Shown: positions 26,118-34,472, counted from the stretch's first letter. The stretch: DNA of 64,000 bases from Streptomyces sennicomposti (GCF_019890635.1 NZ_JAIOAB010000026.1:26282-90281); one strand, 5' to 3'. Notes: generated from the letters alone by a model not told the origin. Program-made: numbers and translations.

Positions 26118-26190
26118 GCCCCCGTAGCTCAGTGGATAGAGCAGGCGCCTTCTAAGCGCTTGGCCGCAGGTTCGAGTCCTGCCGGGGGCG
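26118..26190 (+). tRNA. tRNA-Arg (anticodon TCT)
   Basis: Cloverleaf is complete: acceptor GCCCCCG pairs with CGGGGGC, D-arm GCTC/GAGC, anticodon stem GGCGC/GCGCT with loop CTTCTAA giving anticodon TCT (reads AGA/AGG), and T-arm GCAGG-TTCGAGT-CCTGC. CCA is not encoded. No integrase or attachment-site duplication is seen beside it. Confidence 0.95.
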
Positions 26191-26393
26191 CAAACATGGC
26201 CTCACCTGTGGGAACGCCGGTGAGGCCGCTTCGTGTCCGGCTGCTGGTGTGCACGGCGCCAAGCGCTCCTCCGGGAGGGTCTTTTCGCTGTTCAGGGGGC
26301 TGTCCGAAGGCAGGGCGGCCTTCCGGCAGGACAGCGGCGGAAAACCCGCATTCGGGTTGTAGGAGTGATCGTGTCCGGATCATCCTTGCTGTC

Positions 26394-28355
26394 ATGCCTC
26401 TCGCCGCCGCGCTCGACGTGTCACATCTGCCCGACTACGCGTACGACTGGGCTCTGGTCGACGTCGAGACGTCCGGCCTGATCGCCCGGCGTGACCGGAT
26501 CCTGTCCATCGCGGTGCTGACCTTCGGGCCGGACGGGACCCAGACCGGCGAGTACTCCACTCTGGTGAACCCGGGCTGCGATCCCGGCCCCGTGCACATC
26601 CACGGCCTGACCGCCGAGCGGCTGAGGGGCGCCCCGGCCTTCGAACAGGTCGCCGGGCGGATCGGCGCACTCCTCCAGGACCGCGTCATGGTGGCGCACA
26701 ACGCGCAGTTCGACTACGACTTCCTGGCCCATGAGTTCGCCCGTGCCCGGCTCTACCTCCCCGTGAACCAGCGCCTGTGCACCCTGGCCCTGAACCGGCG
26801 CGTGGAGCCGCCCGCCGCCGATCTCAGCCTGGCGTCGCTGGCCGCTCACTACGGCGTGCCGCAGACCCGTGCCCATGACGCGCTGGACGACACGCGCGTC
26901 CTCGCCGGGATCTTCCGGTCCTCCCTCTCCGAAGCCGCACGGCTGGACGTCCCGCTGCCGCTGGTGCCCTGTCCGCCCCGGCAGGACCCGCGGTTCGCGC
27001 CGAAGCCGCCGAAGTCCCCGTGCGCCTACCGGAACCCGGGCCGTCCGGCGCCCGGCGGTCCGCTCGTCCAGGGCATGAAGATCGCCGTCACGGGCGAGAC
27101 CGCGACCTCCCGGGCCGAGCTGGTGGCCCGGGCCGTCGCCGCCGGTCTCAACATCATGTCGTCGGTCAGCCGGCACACCAGCGCCCTCGTCACCAACGAC
27201 GCGGCCTCGGGCTCGGCGAAGGCACGGCGCGCGATCGCCGAAGGCGTCCCGATCCTCGACGAGCGCACCTTCCTCGGACTGCTGAGCGAGGTGCGTCCCG
27301 GTACACCGCACGAGCAGCAGCCGTCGAAGAAGATCCCGGAGGCGACGGCCCCGGACGCGCCGACGCCCTCCCCCGCCGCGACCGCGGCCGTCGCGACCGT
27401 GCCGGAGCCCAGACGACCGGAACCCGAGCAGTCGGCGCCCAGACGACCGGACCCCGAGCGGCCCGAACCCGGGCAGTCAACGCCCAGACGACCGGACCCC
27501 GAGCGACCGGCCCCCGAGGGACCGGAGCCCAGGCAACCGGACCCCGAGCGACCGGCGTCCAGGCGGCCCGCCAGGCCGTTCGGCCGTCGGCGGGTCCTGG
27601 TCCTGGGCGGCACCCACGAGGAGGCGTCCGCCGCCCGGAGCAGGGTCGTCGAGCTGGGTGGCGCCGCCGCGATCAACCTCTCGGCGAGCGTCACCGACGT
27701 CGTCCTCCTCCCGGGAGGGGAACTCGACCGCCGCATGAACCGCGTCACCTCGCTGGAACTGCCGGTCCACGCACCCGGCTGGCTCGGCGACCCCTCCGCC
27801 GAGCCGGCCGACGCCCCCGCGCGGGACGGCTCGACGGCCGACATCCTGCCGCGCGGCGGAGTCATCGACCTTCCCACCGCGGGCCGCTGGCACGTGAGCG
27901 CCTCATGGGCGCAGCAGACGAACTGCGAGATCGACGTCGTCGCCTTCGTCCTGGACGAGGACGAACAGGTCTCCTGCGACGGGGACTTCGTCTTCTACGG
28001 CGCGCCGGAGAGCCCCGACGGGGCCACCCGCCTCCTGTGCGACGGCCCGACCGAGCAGTCCGTCGCCGTCGATCTCGCGGCGCTGCCTCCGGCCGCCCGC
28101 AGGATCGCGATCGCCGCCGCCGTCGACGGCGCCGCCACCTTCGGGGACGTCGGGGCCGTCCACCTCAGCCTCGCGCCGGGCGTGGACGCTCCGGCCGCGG
28201 CGCAGGCCACGCTGGATGCCGCCACCAGCGAACGCACCCTGCTCCTCGCCGAGATCTACCGCCGGGGCCCGCGCTGGCGCTTCCGTGCCGTCGGCCAGGG
28301 CTACGACCACGGCCTGGAGGCCCTCGTCCGCGGATACGGCGTCGACGTGGAGTGA
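26394..28355 (+). CDS. DEDDh exonuclease - BRCT - BRCT - TerD fusion protein
   Basis: 653 residues from ATG 26394; a longer frame reads back through the tRNA gene. Residues ~15-185 are a DnaQ-type 3'-5' exonuclease: DVETSG (~23), HNAQFDYDF (~102) and HDALDDT (~161) give the DEDDh metal ligands. A BRCT domain follows (~223-300, MKIAVTGETATSRAELVARA), then a repeated Arg/Pro/Asp/Glu linker (~303-397), a second BRCT-like unit (~397-463, RVLVLGGTHEEASAARS) and a C-terminal TerD domain (~483-653, with DVVAFVLDEDEQV and GDFVFY, which bind calcium in TerD proteins). It probably links DNA repair or processing to the Ter stress response. Monocistronic, ending in a strong hairpin. Confidence 0.88.
   Translation: MPLAAALDVSHLPDYAYDWALVDVETSGLIARRDRILSIAVLTFGPDGTQTGEYSTLVNPGCDPGPVHIHGLTAERLRGAPAFEQVAGRIGALLQDRVMVAHNAQFDYDFLAHEFARARLYLPVNQRLCTLALNRRVEPPAADLSLASLAAHYGVPQTRAHDALDDTRVLAGIFRSSLSEAARLDVPLPLVPCPPRQDPRFAPKPPKSPCAYRNPGRPAPGGPLVQGMKIAVTGETATSRAELVARAVAAGLNIMSSVSRHTSALVTNDAASGSAKARRAIAEGVPILDERTFLGLLSEVRPGTPHEQQPSKKIPEATAPDAPTPSPAATAAVATVPEPRRPEPEQSAPRRPDPERPEPGQSTPRRPDPERPAPEGPEPRQPDPERPASRRPARPFGRRRVLVLGGTHEEASAARSRVVELGGAAAINLSASVTDVVLLPGGELDRRMNRVTSLELPVHAPGWLGDPSAEPADAPARDGSTADILPRGGVIDLPTAGRWHVSASWAQQTNCEIDVVAFVLDEDEQVSCDGDFVFYGAPESPDGATRLLCDGPTEQSVAVDLAALPPAARRIAIAAAVDGAATFGDVGAVHLSLAPGVDAPAAAQATLDAATSERTLLLAEIYRRGPRWRFRAVGQGYDHGLEALVRGYGVDVE
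27405..27570. repeat. Repeat linker in the exonuclease-TerD gene
   Basis: About five diverged units of ~30 bases with the core AGACGACCGGACCCCGAGCG encode RRPDPERPEPGQ-type repeats between the two BRCT regions. They are in frame and probably form a flexible charged tether. Confidence 0.75.
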
Positions 28356-28416
28356 CTCCCGCCGACTGCCTGGACGCGGACCTCCGGAAGGGCCCTGCGC
28401 GTCCGCGCACACAGCG

Positions 28417-28445
28417 ACGGCCGGGACCCTGGGGGTCCCGGCCGT
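28417..28445. terminator. Bidirectional hairpin terminator
   Basis: Perfect 13-bp stem (ACGGCCGGGACCC and complement) with a 3-base loop between the convergent exonuclease and small secreted-protein genes. Confidence 0.85.
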
Positions 28446-28518
28446 TCTCGCTGCGCGGACAGGCCTGAGCGACGGATGCCGACGTGAACAAGGGCGCCTC
28501 GGCCGCCCCGGCCGGACG

Positions 28519-28761
28519 TCAGGAGCTCTTGCGCTTGATGATGATGGTGCTGCTGCAGTCGACGTGGCCGCCACCCGAGCAGTGCTGCGACTGCACACAG
28601 CGAATGGCGTTGTTGCCGTCGTCGACGCACCTGCCGGAGACGCCGCCGTCGTTGGAGACGTCTTCGTGGGCGAAGGCCTGGCCGGCGCCGAACCCGAACA
28701 GGGCGAAGCCGCCCAGGATTCCGGCCGCCGCGGTCGCCGCGAGCTTCTTCGTAATGAGCAT
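28519..28761 (-). CDS. Small secreted Cys-rich protein
   Basis: 80 residues, ATG start. Signal peptide MLITKKLAATAAAGILGGFA... cut near AFA-HEDV, leaving ~50 residues with four Cys (SGRCVDD, IRCVQSQHC, HVDCSS) that could form two disulfides, and a basic tail IIIKRKSS. Not recognised as a named family; it is not a chaplin. It is one of several small exported proteins grouped here and may be a surface or defence peptide. Confidence 0.75.
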   Translation of the reverse strand: MLITKKLAATAAAGILGGFALFGFGAGQAFAHEDVSNDGGVSGRCVDDGNNAIRCVQSQHCSGGGHVDCSSTIIIKRKSS

Positions 28762-28912
28762 CTACCTTGTTTCCTTATACGGTCGACCAGCCGCCGGGGG
28801 CGGCTGAGTCGCTCCGAACGACAGGACCGGCCGACATGCCGGCCCGGCTCGGGGCCCGGACCAGGGGTCCGAGCCCCGAGGCCTGCTGCCTAGATCACGT
28901 GGTGAGTGATCG

Positions 28913-29179
28913 TCAGCCGAAGCTGAGGGTGGAGGGGCAGGTGACCGAGGTGGCCTTGCCGACCGGGTTGCCGACGCCGAGGACGTTGGCGGCGATGCCC
29001 AGGTCCTGGATGTTGACGAGGCCCTGCTGGGTGTCAACCTGGCCGGTGCAGGTCTGGCTCTGCTTGCTGTCCACCTTCAGACCGTCGTCGCCGCCGTGGG
29101 CCTGGGCCGCACCGGCACCGATGAAGCCGACGCTGCCGAGCATGGCCACGACGACAGCGGCCTTCTGGAACTTGCGCAT
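28913..29179 (-). CDS. Small secreted protein with two Cys
   Basis: 88 residues, ATG behind AGGAGAGG. Signal peptide ending GAGAAQAHG. The mature part (~60 residues) has Cys at SQTCTGQ and SVTCPST flanking a hydrophobic beta-like segment (GLVNIQDLGIAANVLGVGN). The spacing recalls surface-active proteins such as rodlins and chaplins but it matches neither family by eye. Divergent from the chaplin gene and possibly expressed at the same developmental stage. Confidence 0.7.
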   Translation of the reverse strand: MRKFQKAAVVVAMLGSVGFIGAGAAQAHGGDDGLKVDSKQSQTCTGQVDTQQGLVNIQDLGIAANVLGVGNPVGKATSVTCPSTLSFG

Positions 29180-29581
29180 TACCTCTCCTTTTTCATGTCA
29201 CTACAGCCCGTGATGGGCTGATCACTGACGGTCGTCAGCGTAGAGCAGTTTTCGTAGGTTTTGACAGTCGAAACGCCCATACGCGCAACTTTCCCGAAAA
29301 ATCCGCTTCATGACGCTGTCGCACGCGGAGTGCGCCGGCGTGTCGGACGTCCACGGGGGCCTTCGGCGGTCTTCGCCGGTCTCCGCCGGTCTTCGGCGGC
29401 GCCTCCGACAGCCTTCGACGCCCCGGACAGGAACCGTCATCCACCCGGCGAAGTAACCCTTCCCCTTCAAAAGGGGTGATCTGGGGAGGTTTGCCGTGAC
29501 CGGTTCGCGGTTGCGGCGTTGAAGGGGCAGTGCGGTCGCGCGTCCTGCTGCCGCACTCCCCGAATCAACAAGGAGAAAGTG
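29180..29581. other. Divergent promoter region with decamer repeat
   Basis: About 400 bases without a gene. It contains an AT-richer stretch near 29240-29300, four tandem 10-bp units (cttcgscggt type) at exactly 29361-29400, an inverted repeat CCCCTT-CAA-AAGGGG at 29462-29476, and the sigma-BldN-like promoter listed separately. Confidence 0.65.
29495..29522 (+). promoter_or_regulatory. Sigma-BldN-type promoter of the chaplin gene
   Basis: CGTGAC (29495-29500), 16 bases, CGTTGA (29517-29522). The reported sigma-BldN consensus is CGTAAC-N16-CGTTGA, so 11 of 12 positions match with exact spacing, 59 bases before the chaplin start. Chaplins and rodlins are known BldN targets. Confidence 0.75.
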
Positions 29582-29821
29582 ATGTCTCGCATCGCGAAGG
29601 CCGCCACCATCGCCCTCGGCACGGGCGCCGTGGTGCTCGGCGGGGCCGGTCTCGCCGCGGCGAACTCGGGCGCGGAGGGCGCTGCGGCGCACTCGCCCGG
29701 CGTCGCGTCCGGCAACGTGGTCCAGGTCCCGGTTCACGTGCCCGTCAACGTGTGCGGCAACACCGTCAACGTGGTCGGCGCCCTCAACCCGGCCATCGGC
29801 AACGTCTGCACGAACAACTAG
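29582..29821 (+). CDS. Short chaplin (ChpE-H type)
   Basis: 79 residues, ATG behind AAGGAGAAAG. Signal peptide to about AAANSG, then a single chaplin domain: SPGVASGNVVQVPVHVPVNVCGNT...NPAIGNVCTNN, with the two conserved Cys that form the intramolecular disulfide. Short chaplins are secreted, self-assemble into amyloid films at the air interface and let aerial hyphae emerge. No wall-anchoring signal, as expected. The flanking genes and sequence resemble chpG of S. coelicolor, but the letter is not certain. Ends before a large palindrome terminator. Confidence 0.93.
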   Translation: MSRIAKAATIALGTGAVVLGGAGLAAANSGAEGAAAHSPGVASGNVVQVPVHVPVNVCGNTVNVVGALNPAIGNVCTNN

Positions 29822-29881
29822 CCGCGAGCCGTACGGCTGTGACGACCGACGTGCGGTGACGGACGGTCGGTCGGCAGGTCC

Positions 29882-29917
29882 GAACGCCCGGCCGGGGATA
29901 TCCCCGGCCGGGCGTTC
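29882..29917. terminator. 36-base perfect palindrome terminator
   Basis: GAACGCCCGGCCGGGGAT and its exact complement abut (18-bp arms, no spacer; the hairpin would have a small forced loop). It lies 60 bases after the chaplin stop and before a convergent gene, so it can stop transcription both ways. Confidence 0.8.
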
Positions 29918-29988
29918 TCCCTGTGCGGCCGTTGTCGGGCGCTACACGGACTCTGGTGTGTGCGGGGGCGGTCCGCACGGCGGCGTCC

Positions 29989-30252
29989 TCACGCGCGTAC
30001 GCCGTGCTCGTCCTCCAGGTTCGCCCGGGGCGGCTCCACCCGGCTCACCGGATCTTTCGGGTTCCCCGGGTTCACCGTGTCGCCCGGCGGGCCCGGGGCC
30101 ATGTCGTGCAGCCCTCCGTCGGGGCCGGGTCCGGCCACGGCGGAGCCGGCGAGCGCCGCCGCCGGGACCAGGGCGGCGAGTGCGCAGACGAGCAGGGTGC
30201 GGGCCGTCTCCCGCCGGGTGCCGATCCGTGTTCCGCCGTTTCCGGCAGCCAT
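29989..30252 (-). CDS. Small exported or membrane-anchored protein
   Basis: 87 residues from ATG 30252, chosen for the GAGGAG seven bases ahead; longer starts upstream lack one. Residues 15-45 (TARTLLVCALAALVPAAALAGSAVAGPG) are a signal or anchor; the remainder is short, Pro/Asp-rich and hydrophilic (GDTVNPGNPKDPVSRVEPP). Not recognised. Confidence 0.55.
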   Translation of the reverse strand: MAAGNGGTRIGTRRETARTLLVCALAALVPAAALAGSAVAGPGPDGGLHDMAPGPPGDTVNPGNPKDPVSRVEPPRANLEDEHGVRA

Positions 30253-30375
30253 GCCTGACTCCTCGTCCGGTGCGGTGCTCATCGTGCGGTGCTCATACGG
30301 AAGGGACGGCTCCCGGGCCATGCCGGGGGCCGTCCCTTCCGACGACGTGCGACGTTCGGCGTGCCGCCGGTTTCG

Positions 30376-30687
30376 CTACAGCGCCAGGTCGCCGTGCATC
30401 GGCTTGGCGTCCTGGAGGGCGGTCGTCGCGTCCTTGGTGGTGTGGTGCAGCGGGCGGGCGTCGTTCAGCGAGTTGGCGGCCTCGCGGGCCGTCTCGACGA
30501 GCGAGCCGCTGGTCCCGGTGTGGATCACGTCCGACTGGTGGTCCAGCGGGGCCACCTCGACGGGAAGCTTGGAGTTCAGGTGGCCGCTGAAGCCCGCGGA
30601 CGCCACGTCGGCGGCGAACGCGGGCCCGCCGACACTGGCGGCGATCAGGGACCCGGCAACGATGGCGGCAGCCTTCAGGGACTTCAT
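30376..30687 (-). CDS. Small secreted protein
   Basis: 103 residues, ATG behind AAAGGAAC. A clear signal peptide (MKSLKAAAIVAGSLIAASVGGPAFA) is followed by ~78 residues rich in His, Ala and Thr (LDHQSDVIHTGTSG, ARPLHHTTKDATTALQDAKP) and no Cys. Not recognised; resembles abundant small Streptomyces secreted proteins of unknown role. Confidence 0.7.
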   Translation of the reverse strand: MKSLKAAAIVAGSLIAASVGGPAFAADVASAGFSGHLNSKLPVEVAPLDHQSDVIHTGTSGSLVETAREAANSLNDARPLHHTTKDATTALQDAKPMHGDLAL

Positions 30688-30907
30688 CGTGTTCCTTTCT
30701 TCGGCAACGCAGGTCGCCGGAGGGGGAGTCTTTCGCCCTGCCTAACGAGCCCGGGCCGGGCCGGAAACCGGAGGCGCCGAAGATTGCGAGTCCTCATATG
30801 AGATCTATGGATGACCGGTTGCCGGGGACGCTGAAGAGACCTCCCCCCGGTGACACCCCTGGGGGCATCCCTGAGGAGACCCGCGAGGGACCGCCGCGTA
30901 CGGCGAA

Positions 30908-30943
30908 GGCCGTGGCGCCGACCCGGAGGCCGGCGCCACGGCC
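30908..30943. terminator. Hairpin terminator
   Basis: Perfect 13-bp stem (GGCCGTGGCGCCG and complement) with a 10-base loop, 45 bases past the stop of the minus-strand secreted-protein gene. The rest of the ~300-base gap 30688-30987 holds no gene. Confidence 0.75.
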
Positions 30944-30987
30944 GGAGGGAACCGCGCCGTACGGCGCTATGCGTCCGTGTATGCCGC

Positions 30988-31692
30988 TCACGAGGCCGGC
31001 GACAGGAGCGACGACGGCAGCGAGATCGCGGGCAGCGTCACGGCCGAGGTCACGGGCTCCGACGAGGAGGCCGAGGCGGACGAGGTGGCGGTGGGCGACG
31101 GCGTCGCCGAGGAATCGGCCGGGGCCGCCGAGGCGGAGTCGGCCGGGGCGTCGACGGCGGTCAGCAGGCCGGTGACGAGGCCCGCCACCTGGGTCAGCAG
31201 GTCGGTGACGACCGCCTGGACGTCGCCGACGCCGTTGGTGACCGCCTGCACGAGGTCGTCGATGGCCTTGTCCAGGGCGGCCAGCGCGTCGCTCACCGGG
31301 TCGGCGGCGCGCTGCCCCGTCACCGCGGCGGAGGCGGGCGAGCCGGCGGCCGGGGCGGCGGCCGAACCGGCCGGGGTCCTGCCGACCGCCTCGGCGACGG
31401 CGCGCTTGGCGGCCTCGCCGGCCTGCCGGGCCTGAGCGGCCGTCAGCTGGCCCTTGTCGGCCTTGGCGATGGTGTTCAGCAGCTCGGTGACCGGCGTGAG
31501 CACGTCCGCGCTGCCGCGGACCTTCCCGGCCTGCGCGCGCAGCGCGTCCGCGGCGGGCTGCCGCAGCTGGGGCGCGACGGGGTGGTCCTCGCGGACCGGG
31601 TCGGCGGCCATGGCGGCCGAGCCGGCGATCCCGGTCAGAAGGGCGGCGCACAGGGCTCCGGCGGCGAGGCGCCGTGCGGGCAGGGAACGCAT
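30988..31692 (-). CDS. Secreted Ala-rich helical protein
   Basis: 234 residues, ATG behind AAAGGAA. Signal peptide to about SAAMAADP. The mature protein is alanine-rich and probably helical (LTPVTELLNTIAKADKGQLT, ALAALDKAIDDLVQAVTNGV), followed by an Ala/Ser/Pro/Thr tail (SATPSPTATSSASASS) suited to the wall. No sortase motif. Family not recognised. It is divergent from the polysaccharide operon, sharing an upstream region with an inverted repeat. Confidence 0.75.
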   Translation of the reverse strand: MRSLPARRLAAGALCAALLTGIAGSAAMAADPVREDHPVAPQLRQPAADALRAQAGKVRGSADVLTPVTELLNTIAKADKGQLTAAQARQAGEAAKRAVAEAVGRTPAGSAAAPAAGSPASAAVTGQRAADPVSDALAALDKAIDDLVQAVTNGVGDVQAVVTDLLTQVAGLVTGLLTAVDAPADSASAAPADSSATPSPTATSSASASSSEPVTSAVTLPAISLPSSLLSPAS

Positions 31693-32067
31693 GGGGATTC
31701 CTTTCGACGGGCGACTGATCTTGAGCCCACCGTGGGAGCGGCTTCGCGCGCCCGCAACCGATCATGCGCTTTCTGGCTGTCCCCCGTTTCCCTCCGCTGC
31801 CGCGTCGCCGCTGGTGGGGCGGTGTGTCGCGGTGTGCGGTCCGGCCCCGTGCGGGGGACGTCCACCGCCGGATGCCCGCCGATTCGGCCGATGGTGTGGT
31901 TCACGGCGGCAGCAAGTTTCACCATTCCGACACACATGCCCGGATTCACCATGTTTGTCCTGCCGACAACTAGAGTTGCGGCTCTCCCGAGGCAACTCTC
32001 CCGGCGGACGCATCGCACGCATGTCGCTGCTGTCACCGCCCCCCGCTTCCGAAAGGCATCGACGGTC
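31693..32067. other. Divergent control region of the polysaccharide operon
   Basis: 375 bases without a gene, with lower GC at 31890-31980. The main element is the inverted repeat at 31972-31999, listed separately. Confidence 0.6.
31972..31999. promoter_or_regulatory. Inverted repeat upstream of the polysaccharide operon
   Basis: AGAGTTGC, 12 bases, GCAACTCT: perfect 8-bp arms about 70 bases before the first gene. Spacing suits a regulator dimer or a leader hairpin; which is not decidable here. Confidence 0.5.
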
Positions 32068-33165
32068 ATGCCCCAATCCCTGGGCCCGCTGCTGCGCCGT
32101 GCCACGGTGGGCGTCCTCGCCCTCACCGCCCTGTGGCTGCCCGGCGGACCCCCCGCCGCCGCGTCGGCCGCGCCGCCCGCGCCGGAGGCGGGCGGCATCG
32201 CGTTCGCCGAGCGGTACCACGCGCTCCAGCACGGCGGCATCGTGCGCGCGGCGAACTCCTCCGTCACCTGCCGCCCGGCCCCCGGCCAGGGCGGCCCCTC
32301 GTGCCCGGCCGCGCAGGCGGGCGAGCAGGGCACGAACGGCGACTTCGACACGTCGTACATCGACGTCGACGACGACCCGAACACCTACAACTCCTCCCGC
32401 GCCGAGGCCCGGCTGCCGGCCGGCTCCCGGGTGACGTACGCGCGCCTGTACTGGGGCGGCAACCTGCGCGTGGGCGAGCAGAAACCGCCGCAGGACGACG
32501 GGCGGGTGCTGGTCGCCGAGCCGGGCGGGTCGTACAAGGAGCTGATCGCCGACACCGTCGTCGGGCACCGGGTCGCGGACGGCGCGGACGCCTTCCAGGC
32601 CTCGGCGGACGTGACCGGGCTGGTGCGCGAGAGCGGCCCGGGCCCGTACACCGTCGCGCAGGTCAACGTGGCCGGCGGCCGGTCCCGGGCCGGCGCCTGG
32701 GGCGGCTGGACGCTGGTGGTGGCGTACGAGAACCCGGCGGAGCCGCTGCGCGACATCGCGCTGTGGGACGGCTTCGCGCCGCTGAGCTCCGGCGCGCAGG
32801 AGATGCGGTTGAACCACCTCGGCTACCCGGCGGGCGCGGGCGGGCGGGTCGGTCTCGTCGCGTACAACGGCGACCGCGGCACCACCGGCGACTCGCTCAC
32901 CCTGACGGCCGGTCACGCGGCCCCCGTCGACCTCGCCGGGCCCGGCAACCCGGCCGACGACGTGCTGAACTCCACCATCAGCGAGCCCGGCGACGCCACC
33001 GCGCGGGTGCCCGCGTACGGGAACACCCTCGGCTACGACTCCGATGTGTTCGACCTCGCGGGGCTGCTGCGCGACGCCGGCGACCAGGCGACCTTCCGGC
33101 TCCGTTCGCAGCGCGACGCGGCGTGGGCCGGCGTGCTGTTCGCCGCCGTCGACGCCCGGCGGTGA
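32068..33165 (+). CDS. Secreted DUF3344-like beta-sandwich protein
   Basis: 365 residues, ATG behind GAAAGG. Signal peptide ends near AAASAAP. The body is beta-rich with landmarks known from Streptomyces DUF3344 proteins: GDFDTSYIDVDDDPNTYNSS, ARLYWGGNL, ADVTGLV, GAWGGWTLVVAYENP, RDIALWDGF and TLGYDSDVFDL. No catalytic motif. It is first in the polysaccharide operon and overlaps the next gene (GTGA), so it may be a matrix or surface partner of the polymer; that role is an inference. Confidence 0.75.
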   Translation: MPQSLGPLLRRATVGVLALTALWLPGGPPAAASAAPPAPEAGGIAFAERYHALQHGGIVRAANSSVTCRPAPGQGGPSCPAAQAGEQGTNGDFDTSYIDVDDDPNTYNSSRAEARLPAGSRVTYARLYWGGNLRVGEQKPPQDDGRVLVAEPGGSYKELIADTVVGHRVADGADAFQASADVTGLVRESGPGPYTVAQVNVAGGRSRAGAWGGWTLVVAYENPAEPLRDIALWDGFAPLSSGAQEMRLNHLGYPAGAGGRVGLVAYNGDRGTTGDSLTLTAGHAAPVDLAGPGNPADDVLNSTISEPGDATARVPAYGNTLGYDSDVFDLAGLLRDAGDQATFRLRSQRDAAWAGVLFAAVDARR

Positions 33166-34472
33166 GCGCGCCGCAGCCCGCGGCCGCAGGGGGTGCGGCG
33201 GGCGCGCCCCCTGCGGGCCGCCCGCCGCGCGTCCTGCACCTGGCCCAGCCGGTGGAGGGCGGGGTGGCGCGCGTCGTGACGGACCTGGTCGAGGCGCAGT
33301 CGGCGGACGGTCTGGACGTCGTCGCCGCCTGCCCCGACGGCCCGCTGCCCGAGCGGCTGCGGGCCCTCGGCGTGCCCGTACGGCACTGGCCCGCCACCCG
33401 GTCGCCCGGCCCCTCGCTCGCCGGGGAGGTACGGCGGCTGGCGCGGCTGATCGACGAGGTGCGCCCGGACCTGGTGCACGCGCACAGCGCGAAGGCGGGC
33501 CTGGCCGGGCGGCTCGCCGTGCGCGGCCGGGTCCCCACCGTCTTCCAGCCGCACGCCTGGTCGTTCGAGGCGGTCGGCGGCGTCACCGCGGCCCTCGCCC
33601 TGAACTGGGAGCGGTGGGGGGCGCGGTGGGCGGCGCGGACGGTGTGCGTCAGCGAGGCCGAGCGCGCCACCGGCGAACGCGCCGGGATCGCCGGCCGGTG
33701 GGCCGTCGTCGCCAACGGCGTCGACACCGCCCGCTTCCGCCCGGCGCCCGCCGCCGCCGTACGGTCCGCCCTCGCGCCGGTGACCGGACTCGGCCCGGCC
33801 GCGCCGCTCGCCGTGTGCGTGGGGCGGCTGTGCCGGCAGAAGGGGCAGGACGTCCTGCTGCGGGCCTGGGAGACCGTCGTGCGCGCGGTGCCCGGCGCCC
33901 GGCTGGTGCTGGTCGGCGACGGGCCGGACGGGGACCGGCTGCGGGCCGGGGCGCCGCCGTCCGTGCTGTTCGCTGGAGCCGTCGCCGACGTACGGCCCTG
34001 GTACCAGGCCGCCGATCTGGTGGTGCTGCCGTCCCGCTGGGAGGGGATGGCGCTGGCGCCGCTGGAGGCGATGGCGTGCGGGCGGCCGGTGGTGGTCACC
34101 GATGTGGACGGCGCCCGCGAGAGCCTGCCGCCGGAGTGCGCCGACCGCTGCCTGACGCCGCCCGAGGACCCGGCGGCGCTGGCCCGCGCGGTGACCGGGC
34201 TGCTGCTCGACGCGGACCTGCGCGCCGCGCTCGGCGCCGAGGCCCGGCGGCACGTGCTGGCCGCCCACGACGTACGGCACACCGCCGAGGCGGTCGCGGG
34301 CGTCTACCGCGATCTGCTCGGCCCCCGGCCCGCCGGCCCGGGACCGGTCCCGCCGCGGGCGGGTGACCGCGCCGGGCCCGGCCGGCCGCTCGGCCCGGCA
34401 CGCGCCGCCGGGGCGGACCGCACGGCGCCGCGTCCCCAGCCCACCGAGCACAGGGAGTCGAACCACCCGTGA
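33162..34472 (+). CDS. GT4-family glycosyltransferase
   Basis: 436 residues, GTG overlapping the upstream stop. GT-B fold: N-terminal VLHLAQPVEGGVARVVTDLV, central VVANGVDTARFRP, sugar-nucleotide domain LAVCVGRLCRQKGQDVLL, ARLVLVGDGPDGDRL and the E-x7-E motif EGMALAPLEAMACGRPVVV. Adds a sugar to a lipid-linked intermediate on the cytoplasmic face. The last ~45 residues are a Pro/Arg-rich tail. Four-base overlap with the sugar transferase downstream. Confidence 0.88.
   Translation: MSAPQPAAAGGAAGAPPAGRPPRVLHLAQPVEGGVARVVTDLVEAQSADGLDVVAACPDGPLPERLRALGVPVRHWPATRSPGPSLAGEVRRLARLIDEVRPDLVHAHSAKAGLAGRLAVRGRVPTVFQPHAWSFEAVGGVTAALALNWERWGARWAARTVCVSEAERATGERAGIAGRWAVVANGVDTARFRPAPAAAVRSALAPVTGLGPAAPLAVCVGRLCRQKGQDVLLRAWETVVRAVPGARLVLVGDGPDGDRLRAGAPPSVLFAGAVADVRPWYQAADLVVLPSRWEGMALAPLEAMACGRPVVVTDVDGARESLPPECADRCLTPPEDPAALARAVTGLLLDADLRAALGAEARRHVLAAHDVRHTAEAVAGVYRDLLGPRPAGPGPVPPRAGDRAGPGRPLGPARAAGADRTAPRPQPTEHRESNHP

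Noticed and set aside
26118..26190. Integrated element at tRNA-Arg
   Set aside because: No integrase, excisionase or duplicated tRNA 3' end is found in the following kilobases; neighbours are core genes.
28913..29179. Rodlin gene (rdlA/B)
   Set aside because: Protein is only 88 residues and lacks the rodlin sequence pattern I know; only general secretion and a Cys pair are shared.
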